Assembly: GCA_029261875.1 (NCBI GenBank) | Contig: JAJDAL010000006.1 | Location: 56,765-120,764, forward strand | Source: Deltaproteobacteria bacterium | Lineage (GTDB): Bacteria > Myxococcota_A > UBA9160 > JAJDAL01 | DNA: 64,000 nucleotides | Direction of reading: 5' to 3' | Shown: in pieces, positions 48,311 to 58,110 of the stretch | Numbering within the stretch: position 1 is the stretch's first letter | Layout of the letters: the number at the start of each line of letters is the position of its first letter | The notes under the pieces: generated by a model | What the model saw: the letters and a program-made list of their open reading frames with translations, nothing else | Databases searched by the model: none | What the model was told of the DNA's origin: nothing | Position numbers and translations under genes: made by a program

Positions 48311-48329
48311 CGCGTTGGGGACTCCGTCC

Positions 48330-48986
48330 CTATTGGGGCTGAATCAATCCCTCGATGGGGCAACGACCCCGGTTCGCCAGCAGGGCGAGAACGTTCTGGC
48401 CGCGGGGATAGAATTCGAGGGAGGCGACACCGTCTTCGATCGCGGATTCGCACAAGGCGGTGCGGGGAACCAGCGCCAGCGTATCTCCGAGTCCCACCCA
48501 GCCCACACGCGATGCCAGGGGAAATCTTCCACGCAGGAAAATCACGTCCCCATCGCGGTGAACCTCGCGGAAGGTCGCCTGACTGCGCGGCACCGGCGAG
48601 CCCGCACCTCCGCCGCTCGGCCGACGATCGCGCCATTGCGAAAGAGAGCCGATCCCCACCGCGTCACAGCGCTCGTCCTCGCGTTCGAGGGATCCGTAGG
48701 CCCCTCCGGCGACCCAATCCACTCTCGCCTCGGACGCAACGATTCGCGCACAGCGCTCGTTCGCCGGCAAGAATGTGTGCAGACGCAGACCGCCGCCCGA
48801 TAGCAAGACGTCGAGAACCTGGTGGCGCGCTTTCACGTCGACGACCGACAGGGGAATGCGCGTACCCGGCAATCCGGACTGCCATTGATTGCGCGCGGGA
48901 TTGGCGCCGAGCCAGGCGCAAGCCGGAAAGAGCGCAAGCACCGCGACCCCGCTGACGCGACGTCGCCATCGAGAACGCGTTCCCAC
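48330..48986 (-). CDS. Hypothetical exported protein
   Basis: Possible lipoprotein-like N-terminus VSGVAVLALFPACAWLGA; no family recognised; start uncertain. Confidence 0.5.
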   Translation of the reverse strand: MGTRSRWRRRVSGVAVLALFPACAWLGANPARNQWQSGLPGTRIPLSVVDVKARHQVLDVLLSGGGLRLHTFLPANERCARIVASEARVDWVAGGAYGSLEREDERCDAVGIGSLSQWRDRRPSGGGAGSPVPRSQATFREVHRDGDVIFLRGRFPLASRVGWVGLGDTLALVPRTALCESAIEDGVASLEFYPRGQNVLALLANRGRCPIEGLIQPQ

Positions 48987-48994
48987 TACAGCAC

Positions 48995-49741
48995 CTAGCG
49001 ATGCTCGGGATTCGGAGCGTCGAAACGACAGCCCGCGTCCCATTCCGAGCGCTGATTGCCGTGGGCGGGAACGCCACCGGCTTCCTTCAGCATCCTTGCA
49101 AGATGCAACAAATTCCAGGTCATGAAGGTCGTGTTGCGATTGGTGAAGTCGTTCTCCGGACCGCCGGACCCCTCGTCCAAATAGGAGGGTCCCGGTCCCG
49201 CTTCCCCGAGCCACCCCGCATCCGCCTGGGGGGGAATCGTGTACCCCAGATGCTGAAGGGAATACAGGATGTTCATGGAACAGTGCTTCGCGCCGTCCTC
49301 ATTGCCGGTGATCAGGCAGCCACCCACCCGCCCGTAATACGCGTATTGACCGTGGCGATTCAAATCCCCGGAGGTGGAATAGAGACGCTCGATCACCTTG
49401 GTGCAAACGGACGACTTCTCCCCGAGCCAGATCGGAGAAGTCAGCACCAGAATGTCCGCGGCCTTGACCTGCTCGTAGATCTCCGGCCATTCGTCCTGCT
49501 CGTAGCCGTGTTCCTTCATGTCGCCGTACACCCCATAGGCGATGTGGAAATCCACGGGACGCAGGACGTCGACCGCAACTCCGTTCTTCTCCATGATGGT
49601 TTTCGAGATTTCGATCAACCCCTGGGTGTGGGAGCGCTCGGGTGTGCGCTTCAGGGTGCAGTTGAGAAACAGTGCGCGCAGATTCGAGAAATCCCAACGG
49701 CTCGATTCGCACATTGCTTCCTGGCGGTCCGACAGTTTCAC
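48995..49741 (-). CDS. Flavodoxin-like NAD(P)H-dependent oxidoreductase
   Basis: LRALFLNCTLKRTPERSHTQGLIE; ADILVLTSPIWLGEKSSVCTKVIER; GRVGGCLITGNEDG. Confidence 0.85.
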   Translation of the reverse strand: MKLSDRQEAMCESSRWDFSNLRALFLNCTLKRTPERSHTQGLIEISKTIMEKNGVAVDVLRPVDFHIAYGVYGDMKEHGYEQDEWPEIYEQVKAADILVLTSPIWLGEKSSVCTKVIERLYSTSGDLNRHGQYAYYGRVGGCLITGNEDGAKHCSMNILYSLQHLGYTIPPQADAGWLGEAGPGPSYLDEGSGGPENDFTNRNTTFMTWNLLHLARMLKEAGGVPAHGNQRSEWDAGCRFDAPNPEHR

Positions 49742-49813
49742 GGGTCTCTCCTCGTTTGGAACGGTGGCAATAGCTTCTCCGGCTTCCCTGTGATGCCATC
49801 CCGCGCAACTCGG

Positions 49814-50275
49814 TTACATCGGAATCCAGCGCCCCACCCGGTCGCAATAGGACCGGTACTCCTCGCCAAAGAGCGTCCGCAAATGCGGTTCTTCGTAGAG
49901 GACCACGAAGGCTTGAAACAGGCTCCAAACCGCCGCCAGGTACCCGAGCAGCCAAGCTTCGCCGAAATAGATCGACCAACCCAGGATTGTCGTCAGTACG
50001 CCGACGTACATGGGATTGCGGGAATACCGGTAGAGCCCCCGAATGACCAGACGCACGGGCGCGTCGATGGGGGCAGGCGTTCCGCGCCCGAAGGACGCGA
50101 AGTCGTAGAGACACCACAGGTAGATCGCCCCGCCGAGTCCCAAGACGGCACTCGCCAGAGCCAGCTGCAATCCGGTGGAGGAAACGCTATCGCGTGCGAT
50201 GAAGAGCGGGAGGTACCCGGCGACGGTTCCGGGAACCAACACCGTAAACAGGAGGTTCTTTAGTATCAGAACCAT
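49814..50275 (-). CDS. Isoprenylcysteine methyltransferase/PEMT-like membrane protein
   Basis: RGLYRYSRNPMYVGVLTTILG; EEPHLRTLFGEEYRSYCDRVGRWIP. Confidence 0.88.
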   Translation of the reverse strand: MVLILKNLLFTVLVPGTVAGYLPLFIARDSVSSTGLQLALASAVLGLGGAIYLWCLYDFASFGRGTPAPIDAPVRLVIRGLYRYSRNPMYVGVLTTILGWSIYFGEAWLLGYLAAVWSLFQAFVVLYEEPHLRTLFGEEYRSYCDRVGRWIPM

Positions 50276-50295
50276 CCGTCACTCCCTTCGCGAGG

Positions 50296-50631
50296 CTACT
50301 CCGCGCCTTGCTTGGCGCATTTGGCGGGAGCACTGGTCATGAACATGCCCGCCTGCATGGCGTCTTCGACGCCGAGTTGACCGCGCAGCTCGACGGTTTT
50401 TTCTTCGTTGCCACTCATGGATGCGACCAGGAAGCCGAAGGCCGTGGGCGTCAGTTCTTCCACGGCGTGTTCGGCAATGCATTCGCAGATCTCGTCATTC
50501 AGGTTCGTGGTCTTCGCACAGGCTGCGGCGAATTCAGCGATTCCAGAATCGCCCCCACCCCCACAACCCGCCGTGAATCCAAGCAGCGCGCCAAGCGCTG
50601 CAATGCGTACGATTCCTGTTTCGCGGGACAT
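50296..50631 (-). CDS. Small lipoprotein, hypothetical
   Basis: Lipobox-like LGFTAGCGGG after MSRETGIVRIAALGALLG. Confidence 0.65.
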   Translation of the reverse strand: MSRETGIVRIAALGALLGFTAGCGGGGDSGIAEFAAACAKTTNLNDEICECIAEHAVEELTPTAFGFLVASMSGNEEKTVELRGQLGVEDAMQAGMFMTSAPAKCAKQGAE

Positions 50632-50774
50632 CGTCCCTCCTTCTCGAAGATGTTCGCGGGCGAAGATACCCCACAATTCGCGCCGCACCCGACAAACCCG
50701 TCGTCCCCCACCTTTGTCCGGTTCCGCCCCGTTCGCATGCCGTGTACGTTTCTGTCCCAGCTACCGGAGGCCCC

Positions 50775-52133
50775 ATGCGCAGACTGGATCCCGCGCTTCT
50801 ACTCGACGCTACCCAACGCGCGCAACGTTACATCGACGCGCTGCCCGAACGGTCGGTTCCGCCGGATGCCCCGGCCGTGGCGCGACTCGCGCAGTGGGTG
50901 GGACGCCCGCTCCCGGACGGCCCCCTCCCGCCGGAACAGGTTCTGGCGGAGCTCGATGAATTCGCGGGTCCGGCCACGATGGCGAGCGCGGGACCGCGCT
51001 TCTTCGGCTTCGTCGTCGGCGGGGCGCTACCCGCGAGCCTTGCGGCCAGCTGGCTCGCCAACGCCTGGGATCAGAATGCGTTCATGCACGCGAGCTCACC
51101 CGCCGCCGCGTTGATCGAGCAAACCGTGCTCGGCTGGAGCCTCGACCTGTTCGACCTACCGCGTGAATGCGCCGGCGCATTCACGACCGGCGCGACGCTC
51201 GCCAACTTGACCGGCCTGGCGGCCGCGCGCCACGCACTCCTGGAACGCGCCGGGTGGTCCGCGGAAGAGCGCGGACTTTTCGGAGCGCCCGAAATCCCCG
51301 TCTTTGCGAGCGAAGAATCCCATCCGACCGTGCGCAAAGCGCTCGGCGTGCTGGGACTCGGCCGCGCCCGGGTCACCAGCGTAGCGACCGACGATCAAGG
51401 CCGGATTCGCGCAGATGCCCTACCTCGCCTGACCGCGCCCTCGATCGTCTGCAGCCAAGCGGGCAACGTCAACGGTGGAGCGTCGGACCCCTTCGACGCG
51501 CTGGCGGATTGGTGCAGCGCTTCGGGGTCCTGGCTTCACGTGGACGGCGCTTTTGGTCTCTGGGCCGCCGCCACACCGAGCCTGCGCGACCAGGTGTCCG
51601 GCATCGAGCGCGCGGACTCCTGGGCGACGGATGCCCACAAATGGCTCAACGTTCCGTACGACAGTGGCATCGCCTTCGTGAAAGATGCAAACGCTCTGCG
51701 CGAAACCATGTCCTTCGACGCCGCCTACTTGCCCGTCGACGGCCCCCGGGAGCCGTTCCACTACAGCATCGAGGCCTCGCGTCGCGCGCGCGGTATCGAG
51801 ATCTGGGCCGCGCTGCGTTCGCTTGGACGCTCGGGTGTGGAAGCCTTGATCGACGGTTGCTGCCGCCACGCCCGACGCTTCGCCGCGGGATTCGAAGCCG
51901 CGGGCTTTTCGGTTCTGAACGATGTCGTGCTCAACCAGGTCGTGGTTTCGTTTGGCGACGAGGCGGAGAATACGCGGGTGATTGCCGAGGTTCAGCGCGA
52001 AGGCGTCTGTTGGTGCGGCCCGACGCGCTGGCGCGGACAACCCGCCATGCGGATCAGCGTCTCGAGCTGGGCGACAGAGGAGGAGGACGTGGATCGCTCC
52101 CTGGCATCCATTCTCCGCTGCGCGAGGGGATAG
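50775..52133 (+). CDS. PLP-dependent group II decarboxylase-like protein
   Basis: DAHKWLNVPYDSG PLP lysine; GAFTTGATLANLTGLAAARHALL. Confidence 0.88.
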   Translation: MRRLDPALLLDATQRAQRYIDALPERSVPPDAPAVARLAQWVGRPLPDGPLPPEQVLAELDEFAGPATMASAGPRFFGFVVGGALPASLAASWLANAWDQNAFMHASSPAAALIEQTVLGWSLDLFDLPRECAGAFTTGATLANLTGLAAARHALLERAGWSAEERGLFGAPEIPVFASEESHPTVRKALGVLGLGRARVTSVATDDQGRIRADALPRLTAPSIVCSQAGNVNGGASDPFDALADWCSASGSWLHVDGAFGLWAAATPSLRDQVSGIERADSWATDAHKWLNVPYDSGIAFVKDANALRETMSFDAAYLPVDGPREPFHYSIEASRRARGIEIWAALRSLGRSGVEALIDGCCRHARRFAAGFEAAGFSVLNDVVLNQVVVSFGDEAENTRVIAEVQREGVCWCGPTRWRGQPAMRISVSSWATEEEDVDRSLASILRCARG

Positions 52134-52142
52134 GGGTCGCGC

Positions 52143-52556
52143 TCAACTTCCCGGCGGGATGGAATACGTCACGCTCGCATGGGCGACCAATGCCGGATGA
52201 CCCTCGGAATAGATTCGGACTTCCGCCACCACCAGGCGTTTTCCGCGCTTGATCAAATTCGCTTCGGCGACGATCGCACAATCCGGCGCGGGCTTGCGCA
52301 GGAAATGGATGTTGAGGTTCGTCGTCACCGCCAGCGGGACGCGCCCGATCTGTGCCAACAGCGCTGCATAGGTCGCGGTATCGGCAACGGACATCATGAC
52401 CGGACCGGAAACGGTCCCGCCGGGACGCAAATGCGCTTCGCCGATCTCCTGTCGAACGCGGGCGAAATCGTTTCCGACGGACTCCACCCGGACCGTGGTC
52501 TGGGGAAACTCCGTATCGAGAAACCGCTGGAGTTCGTCGCGATCGAGTGCGGTCAC
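52143..52556 (-). CDS. PaaI-family hotdog thioesterase
   Basis: HLRPGGTVSGPVMMSVADTATYAALLAQIG...TNLNIHFLRKP. Confidence 0.85.
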   Translation of the reverse strand: MTALDRDELQRFLDTEFPQTTVRVESVGNDFARVRQEIGEAHLRPGGTVSGPVMMSVADTATYAALLAQIGRVPLAVTTNLNIHFLRKPAPDCAIVAEANLIKRGKRLVVAEVRIYSEGHPALVAHASVTYSIPPGS

Positions 52557-53363
52557 GATGTGGAGATGGAGACGGCGCGCTTCGACGCGCGCCCCATGAT
52601 GGATACCGCCGCGCGCCGCGGAATCAGGCGCTGCAGAAAGAAAGAAGCCGCTCGATTCACCGTCCCCGGAATCATGCTGGGCTGCTTTCCGAACGCCGCC
52701 AACGCCTCGCGCACCACCTGATCCGGCTCCATCTCCGGGATCCCCTTCGTACCCTCCTCGGGCCGCTCGGCGAGATAGCGCGGCGTCTTCGTCGCGCCCG
52801 CGCTACACGCCATGGCGTCGAGCCCCGCGGCGCGCAATTCACCCCACAGGCCTTCCGCGAAAATGCGGTTCCACGCTTTGGTCGCTCCGTAGTGGGCGAT
52901 GTAGGGCGAACCCTGAGAGCCGGCCAGCGAGGACATGAGGAGAACCCCGCCGCGGCCGCGCGCAGCCATCTGGCGCGTGAAGTGATGAGTGAGCTCCAGG
53001 GGGCGACGACAATTGACCTCTTGTTCTGCGACATAGCGATCGAGGGATTCGCCGAGGAAGGAACCGACGACGGAAACCGCCGCGTTGTAGATCAACAGCC
53101 CTACGTCGAGATCCTTCGTTCGATCGACGATGGCCTCGCTGGCCGCGGGCTCCGCGAGGTCCGCCGCGATCCAGCGAACTTCCACGTTCTGTTTCGACTC
53201 GATCTCTTTCGCCAATTGCGCGAGCAGCTCGCCGCGGCGCGCTACGAGCACGAGATGAATTCCCCGCGCCGCAACCTGGCGGGCAAACGCCGCCCCCAGC
53301 CCCTCGGAGGCGCCAGCGATCACCGCCCAGGGACCGTATCGCGCGCGAAATGCGTCGTCGGAC
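52553..53363 (-). CDS. Short-chain dehydrogenase/reductase
   Basis: WAVIAGASEGLGAAFARQVAARG; LLMSSLAG; YGATKAW. Confidence 0.9.
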
Positions 53364-53364
53364 A

Positions 53365-53754
53365 TCACAGCGGACTCCCTTCGGGAAACTCCCAATCTAC
53401 GCGATCTGCGTAGAAGGCCACGAAATCTTTCAGGCCCGCAACTTCGGGAAAAGGATCCTCGTAGGTCCAGACCGCATTCTCTGCCGCGCGTTCCGCGGAT
53501 TGAATCGTCCAATAGGACGCCTCTCCCTTGAAGGGACACGTCGTACGGTGGTCGGTTCGCGCCAAGCGTTCGAGGCGCACATCTTCGCGGGGGAAATACA
53601 GAACCGGGTCATGTCGGGTTTCCCGGACCAACAGGGCGCGGCGACTCTCGGCCAGGACTTCCCCCGCGAACCGGACCCGGACCGGAAGCGCTATGGGTTC
53701 GAGCTCGACCCGATAACCGGGAACTTTGTGATAGAGCGACTCGCCCTTGGGCAT
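53365..53754 (-). CDS. DUF427 family protein
   Basis: VRVRFAGEVLAESRRALLVRETRHDPVLYFPREDV...CPFKGEASYWTI. Confidence 0.88.
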   Translation of the reverse strand: MPKGESLYHKVPGYRVELEPIALPVRVRFAGEVLAESRRALLVRETRHDPVLYFPREDVRLERLARTDHRTTCPFKGEASYWTIQSAERAAENAVWTYEDPFPEVAGLKDFVAFYADRVDWEFPEGSPL

Positions 53755-53768
53755 CGCGGCCTCCTCGA

Positions 53769-54395
53769 CTAGGCGGATACGAGTGTACCGACGCTTGCGG
53801 TGATCTCGACATGGCGCGGTTGCGCGGCGACCCGCGCGAGCCAGCGCGCAACGGCGGGGAAACCCTCGAGTTCGAAGCCCCCTTCGCGGGCAACGTGGGT
53901 GTAGGCGTAGAGTGCGATGTCGGCGATGGAGTACCGATCCCCCACGAAGAATTCCGATTGCGCGAGTTGCTGTTCCATGACGCGGAGCGCGTGGTAGCCC
54001 GCCTCCATCTTCGCGGGAAGCGCATCGCGGTTCGCTTCGAGTTGCTTCGCAAAATGCCAGAAGCGAACCACCGCAATGTTGGGTTCGTGGCTGTATTGCT
54101 CGAAACACATCCATTGGAGAACCTGTGCGCGTTCGAAGGCAGCGTCGGGCCAATAGGGTGTGTCTTGGGACAAGTAGAACAGGATCGCGTTGGATTCCGC
54201 GAGTCGCCGCCCGTCGGGCCACTCCACCACCGGGACCCGGTGATTCGGGTTCTTGGCGAGAAATTCCGCAGTGCGGGTTTCCCCGGCGAGGATGTCGAGA
54301 TGTACGCGCTCGAAGGGAATGTCCAACAGCGAGAGCAGCAACCGGACTTTGTACGCGTTCCCGGACTCCCAGTAGTCGTAGAGCCGCAGCATCAC
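53769..54395 (-). CDS. Glutathione S-transferase
   Basis: MLRLYDYWESGNAYKVRLLLSLLDIPFERVHLDI. Confidence 0.92.
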   Translation of the reverse strand: MMLRLYDYWESGNAYKVRLLLSLLDIPFERVHLDILAGETRTAEFLAKNPNHRVPVVEWPDGRRLAESNAILFYLSQDTPYWPDAAFERAQVLQWMCFEQYSHEPNIAVVRFWHFAKQLEANRDALPAKMEAGYHALRVMEQQLAQSEFFVGDRYSIADIALYAYTHVAREGGFELEGFPAVARWLARVAAQPRHVEITASVGTLVSA

Positions 54396-54400
54396 CCGCT

Positions 54401-55360
54401 CTACAACCAGCGACGCACTCGCGCTTTGTAGGCGCGGTATTCCTCGCCGAACGTGCGCTCGAGGTACGCTTCTTCGCGATGGATCACGCCGTATTGCATG
54501 ATCAGGACGGTCGGAATCACGGCGAGCAGGATCCAGGGGTTGTCGAGCAGTAGCCCGAGCCCCGCCAAGATGGCCGTGAGCCCCACGTAGGCGGGGTTGC
54601 GCGAGTACCGGTAGAGCCCGTGGGTCAGAATTTCGGGGGAGGGCTCGCGGGGGCTGCGGTCCTGGCCCGAGGCCTCGAAGGCCCGCGAGAACCAGATGAC
54701 GAAGCCGATCCCCACCCCGAGCGAGACGACACCGGCGAGGGTGCGCAGCGTGCTTCCCGGAAGGATCGTCCCGCCGAGAATCCCCTTCGCCACCACACCC
54801 AATACCAGGGACACGAGGTACAGGGCCGGCGGCATCACGATCACGTCGGCGTGATCGACTTCCGCGTTTTCTCGAACTTCCGTCATGGGGTCGCTCCGGC
54901 GGGCGCGCTCGGGAACCGCTTCAGCATCGTCCAATTTCACAGGATCGCCAATCCGGACCCTTCCCGGGGTCACGATCCGGCAGCTCACGCCGCCGCGCCA
55001 CTCGGGAGCGAGCGCCTTGCGGAGCCCCGAGCGTTGTCGTTCCATTCTGCGACAGGGTTTGGTCTCTTCGGAGATTTGGAGCACCGCATCTCCGATATGG
55101 AGAAAGCGGCCTACGGTCTCTTCGAACTCCAACCCCTCGACCAGGAGATTCGCGCGACGCAGGGTCCAGGGAACCTCCGCACCCAAATCCGTACACGCGC
55201 GCTGCCAAGCATCGCGGGACAACACCGATACCTGTCTGGGCCCGGGTTTTCCCCTCGCGTCGCGCCCAACGCCAAACTCCAGCGAGAGGTCGGCGCTGTC
55301 GGTTTCCCGCATCGGCCCTCGAGGTGCGTCCTTGGTCGCAATCCCCACCAGCGTCCCCAT
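54401..55360 (-). CDS. Fusion: MOSC domain plus ICMT/PEMT-like membrane methyltransferase
   Basis: MOSC: RRANLLVEGLEFE...KPCRRMERQRSGL...GGVSCRIVTPGRVRIGDPV; C-terminal HGLYRYSRNPAYVG; strong SD before ATG 55360. Confidence 0.85.
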   Translation of the reverse strand: MGTLVGIATKDAPRGPMRETDSADLSLEFGVGRDARGKPGPRQVSVLSRDAWQRACTDLGAEVPWTLRRANLLVEGLEFEETVGRFLHIGDAVLQISEETKPCRRMERQRSGLRKALAPEWRGGVSCRIVTPGRVRIGDPVKLDDAEAVPERARRSDPMTEVRENAEVDHADVIVMPPALYLVSLVLGVVAKGILGGTILPGSTLRTLAGVVSLGVGIGFVIWFSRAFEASGQDRSPREPSPEILTHGLYRYSRNPAYVGLTAILAGLGLLLDNPWILLAVIPTVLIMQYGVIHREEAYLERTFGEEYRAYKARVRRWL

Positions 55361-55470
55361 CGCGCGCTCCTCCGCTGCCATGGTATCGCGCGAAAAACCG
55401 CCTCGCTTCGCGTTCCATCTGCGTAGTAGACTGTCCCGCGAACACGCAACGGATTCGCACACCACCGAAC

Positions 55471-56457
55471 ATGACACGCTTCGCCCGTCGATCGATCGTC
55501 GTCGGAATCCTCTTGGGATTCCTGATTTTCCTGGCTTGGCGTTCGGGCGATCGCCCCGCAGTGGACGAAATCGCCTTGGCCCAAGCGGCCCTGGGGATCG
55601 AACTCGAATCCCACCGCATCGACACCGGGGAAATCACCCTTCACGTCGTCATGGCGGGACCGAAAGACGGTCCGCCGGTTTTGCTCCTGCACGGCTTCCC
55701 CGAGTTCTGGTACAGCTGGCGCAACCAAATCGCGGCCCTGGCGCGCGCGGGGTTCCGCGCCATGGCGCCGGATCTACGCGGCTACAATCGTTCGGACAAG
55801 CCGAGTGACTCGGAGCAATATCGCCAATCCGTCTACGCCGGCGACGCCCTGGCGCTGCTCGACCAACAGGGATACGAAACCACCTTCCTCGCCGGCCATG
55901 ACGTCGGCGGCGGCGTCGCTTGGCGTCTGGTCCTGCTGCACCCGGAACGCGTCCGCAAAGCCGTGATCTTCAACGCCGCCCATCCCTTCGCCGGATCCCA
56001 GGCGCGTCCCGAGGACCACGAAGAAACCATCAGTTGGTTTCGAACTTTCTTTCGGATGCCCTGGCTGCCGGAACTCGTGAGTCGCAGCGGTGATTGGTGG
56101 CTCTTGGCCCGCAATCTACGTCGGACCAGCAACCCGGGCTCCTTCGACGATGCGGAGATGGACGTCTACAAGGCCGCCTGGAGTCGCGACAACGCGATCT
56201 CGACCATGATCCACTCCTATCGCGCTTCGCGCTCGATGATTCCCGAAGCGAAGGGGCAACCCACGATTCCCGTGCGCGTCGTGTGGGGCGCCAACGATGC
56301 GTTCTTCAATCCCGCGGCCGTGGCGTTCACGCGGGATCGCGTGGGCAGCGGCGCATTCGTGGAAGTGCCCGACGCCAGCCATTGGGTCCTGCTCGACGAG
56401 CCCGAACTCACCAGCCGCGAAATGATCGCGTTCTTCGGTCCGCCAACGACGCCCTAG
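55471..56457 (+). CDS. Alpha/beta hydrolase, epoxide hydrolase-like, with N-terminal TM anchor
   Basis: VLLLHGFPEFWYSWRNQIAALARAGFRAMAPDLRGYNRSDKP; LAGHDVGGGVAW. Confidence 0.9.
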   Translation: MTRFARRSIVVGILLGFLIFLAWRSGDRPAVDEIALAQAALGIELESHRIDTGEITLHVVMAGPKDGPPVLLLHGFPEFWYSWRNQIAALARAGFRAMAPDLRGYNRSDKPSDSEQYRQSVYAGDALALLDQQGYETTFLAGHDVGGGVAWRLVLLHPERVRKAVIFNAAHPFAGSQARPEDHEETISWFRTFFRMPWLPELVSRSGDWWLLARNLRRTSNPGSFDDAEMDVYKAAWSRDNAISTMIHSYRASRSMIPEAKGQPTIPVRVVWGANDAFFNPAAVAFTRDRVGSGAFVEVPDASHWVLLDEPELTSREMIAFFGPPTTP

Positions 56458-56939
56458 AGCAATGGCTCCAGCTCCGGGGAGTGGATCCGCATCGCTTGCA
56501 AGGCGTCGGGATCCTGGCGAAGCAGGCGGAAGTCCGCGAAATCGAAGCCGGGTCCCACCACGCAACTCACGAAGGTGTAATCGCCCGTGGTGCGCGCCCC
56601 TTGCCAGGCATCGGCCGGAACGACTGCTTGGGGACGCGCATCGGCCGACACGTCAGCGAGCCGAATGCGGACCGGCTTTGCGAAATCCACGTCGGCCCAG
56701 GTGAGTTCCAGCGCAGCCCCTTCGTGAAAATTCCAGACTTCGTCCGAGCGGACCTGGTGCAAGCGACTGCATTCTCCGCGTCGCAGAAGAAAGTAGATCG
56801 TCGTCAGGGCGGATCGCGCATCGCGACCGTCGTCGGGAACCACTCGGCGCAAGGAACGAAACACTTCGCGGTAGTGCCCACCTTCCGGGTGCGGTTCGAG
56901 GGACAGAGTACGGATGAGTTCCGCCGCGCGATCGGGCAT
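56454..56939 (-). CDS. Cupin (DUF985) family protein
   Basis: LSLEPHPEGGHYREVFRS...IYFLLRRGECSRLHQVRSDEVWNFHEGAALEL. Confidence 0.9.
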   Translation of the reverse strand: MPDRAAELIRTLSLEPHPEGGHYREVFRSLRRVVPDDGRDARSALTTIYFLLRRGECSRLHQVRSDEVWNFHEGAALELTWADVDFAKPVRIRLADVSADARPQAVVPADAWQGARTTGDYTFVSCVVGPGFDFADFRLLRQDPDALQAMRIHSPELEPLL

Positions 56940-57005
56940 GTCGGCATTCTAGCGACGGGATGCGGAGCCTCCTAACCTCCAGCGCCCAGGAGGCACGAAT
57001 TCGCG

Positions 57006-57488
57006 ATGAACCCGACTTTCGCCCAAGCGTTCGAATCCAAAGGCGGCGCATTCACACAGCTGCTCGACATGAAGGTCGAACAGGCCTCCGGCGACGAAGT
57101 GACGATCTCGTGTCCGATCTCGGAGAAGCACCTCCAGGGTTACGGCATCGTGCACGGCGGCGTGTATGCGTCCATCGTCGAAACCGTCTGCTCGATCGGC
57201 GCTGCGCTCTGGGCCATGGAGCGCGGCAAAGGCGCCGTCGGGCTCGAGAACCACACGAGCTTCCTGCGCGCCGTGCGGGACGGGAACTTGACCGCCGTCG
57301 CTACGCCGGTCACGCGCGGGCGGCGATCTCAAGTGTGGGAAACGAAGATCACCGACGCAGCGAAACGCGTGGTGGCCACGGGGACCGTGCGCTTCCTGTG
57401 CATCGATGAGGGCTCACACCTGGCGGGACAATCCTTCGATCAGAACCGGCCCCCCGCCGAGCCCGGAGCCGTCGCCTCGGATCAATAG
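57006..57488 (+). CDS. PaaI-family hotdog thioesterase
   Basis: GYGIVHGGVYASIVETVCSIGAALWA. Confidence 0.88.
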   Translation: MNPTFAQAFESKGGAFTQLLDMKVEQASGDEVTISCPISEKHLQGYGIVHGGVYASIVETVCSIGAALWAMERGKGAVGLENHTSFLRAVRDGNLTAVATPVTRGRRSQVWETKITDAAKRVVATGTVRFLCIDEGSHLAGQSFDQNRPPAEPGAVASDQ

Positions 57489-57721
57489 GGTTCTTCCGGT
57501 TCGTAGAAGTCGCCTTCCAGGTCTTCGAGTTTTTCCTGGACGAACTTGCGCGCGTCCTGAATCGCCTGGTTGTAGACTGGTGCCCCCAATTCGCGAATGA
57601 AGAAATCCAGCAGCAGACCGGCCTGAAACTCGCTGACTTCGCGATCGAGTTCATCGCGACAAAAGCGGCGTACCGCTTCCAGGGTACTGGCGCGGCGTTC
57701 GTCATCGAGCGCAATCCGCAT
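57482..57721 (-). CDS. DUF2164 family protein
   Basis: FCRDELDREVSEFQAGLLLDFFIRELGAPVYNQAIQDARKF. Confidence 0.85.
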   Translation of the reverse strand: MRIALDDERRASTLEAVRRFCRDELDREVSEFQAGLLLDFFIRELGAPVYNQAIQDARKFVQEKLEDLEGDFYEPEEPY

Positions 57722-57741
57722 GGGTTTAGCGCCGGCCACGG

Positions 57742-58050
57742 TTAGCGCCCCGGACGCTCGAAGAGGGACTCGCGTGCGGGCTCGCACACGTGAAGCTTGT
57801 ACTCGGAATAGAAGCGCTCACGACCGATGCGTTGTGCTTCGATGTGTTGCGGATGGTCGCGCCACGCCTCGAGCTGCGCGGCGGTCTCGAATTCCACGAT
57901 GCTCGCCCGTTCCCCGTCCGCTGCCACGTACACCTTGTAGGAAAGGAATCCCGGCATGGCCTGAGCGATCGCCATCATCTCGTCGGCGAGTGCCTGGAAA
58001 TCGGCCTCGTTCTCGGGCAGCAGGCGCGAGCGGAAAACCGTAATCACCAT
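57742..58050 (-). CDS. Antibiotic biosynthesis monooxygenase (ABM)-like protein
   Basis: MVITVFRSRLLPENEADFQALADEMMAIAQAMPGFLSYKVYVAADGERASIVEFET. Confidence 0.85.
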   Translation of the reverse strand: MVITVFRSRLLPENEADFQALADEMMAIAQAMPGFLSYKVYVAADGERASIVEFETAAQLEAWRDHPQHIEAQRIGRERFYSEYKLHVCEPARESLFERPGR

Positions 58051-58110
58051 GGCAGCCTCCCAGACACTTGGAAGACGCGAACGTACCATAGGCGGCGCTT
58101 CGGGTTCGCT

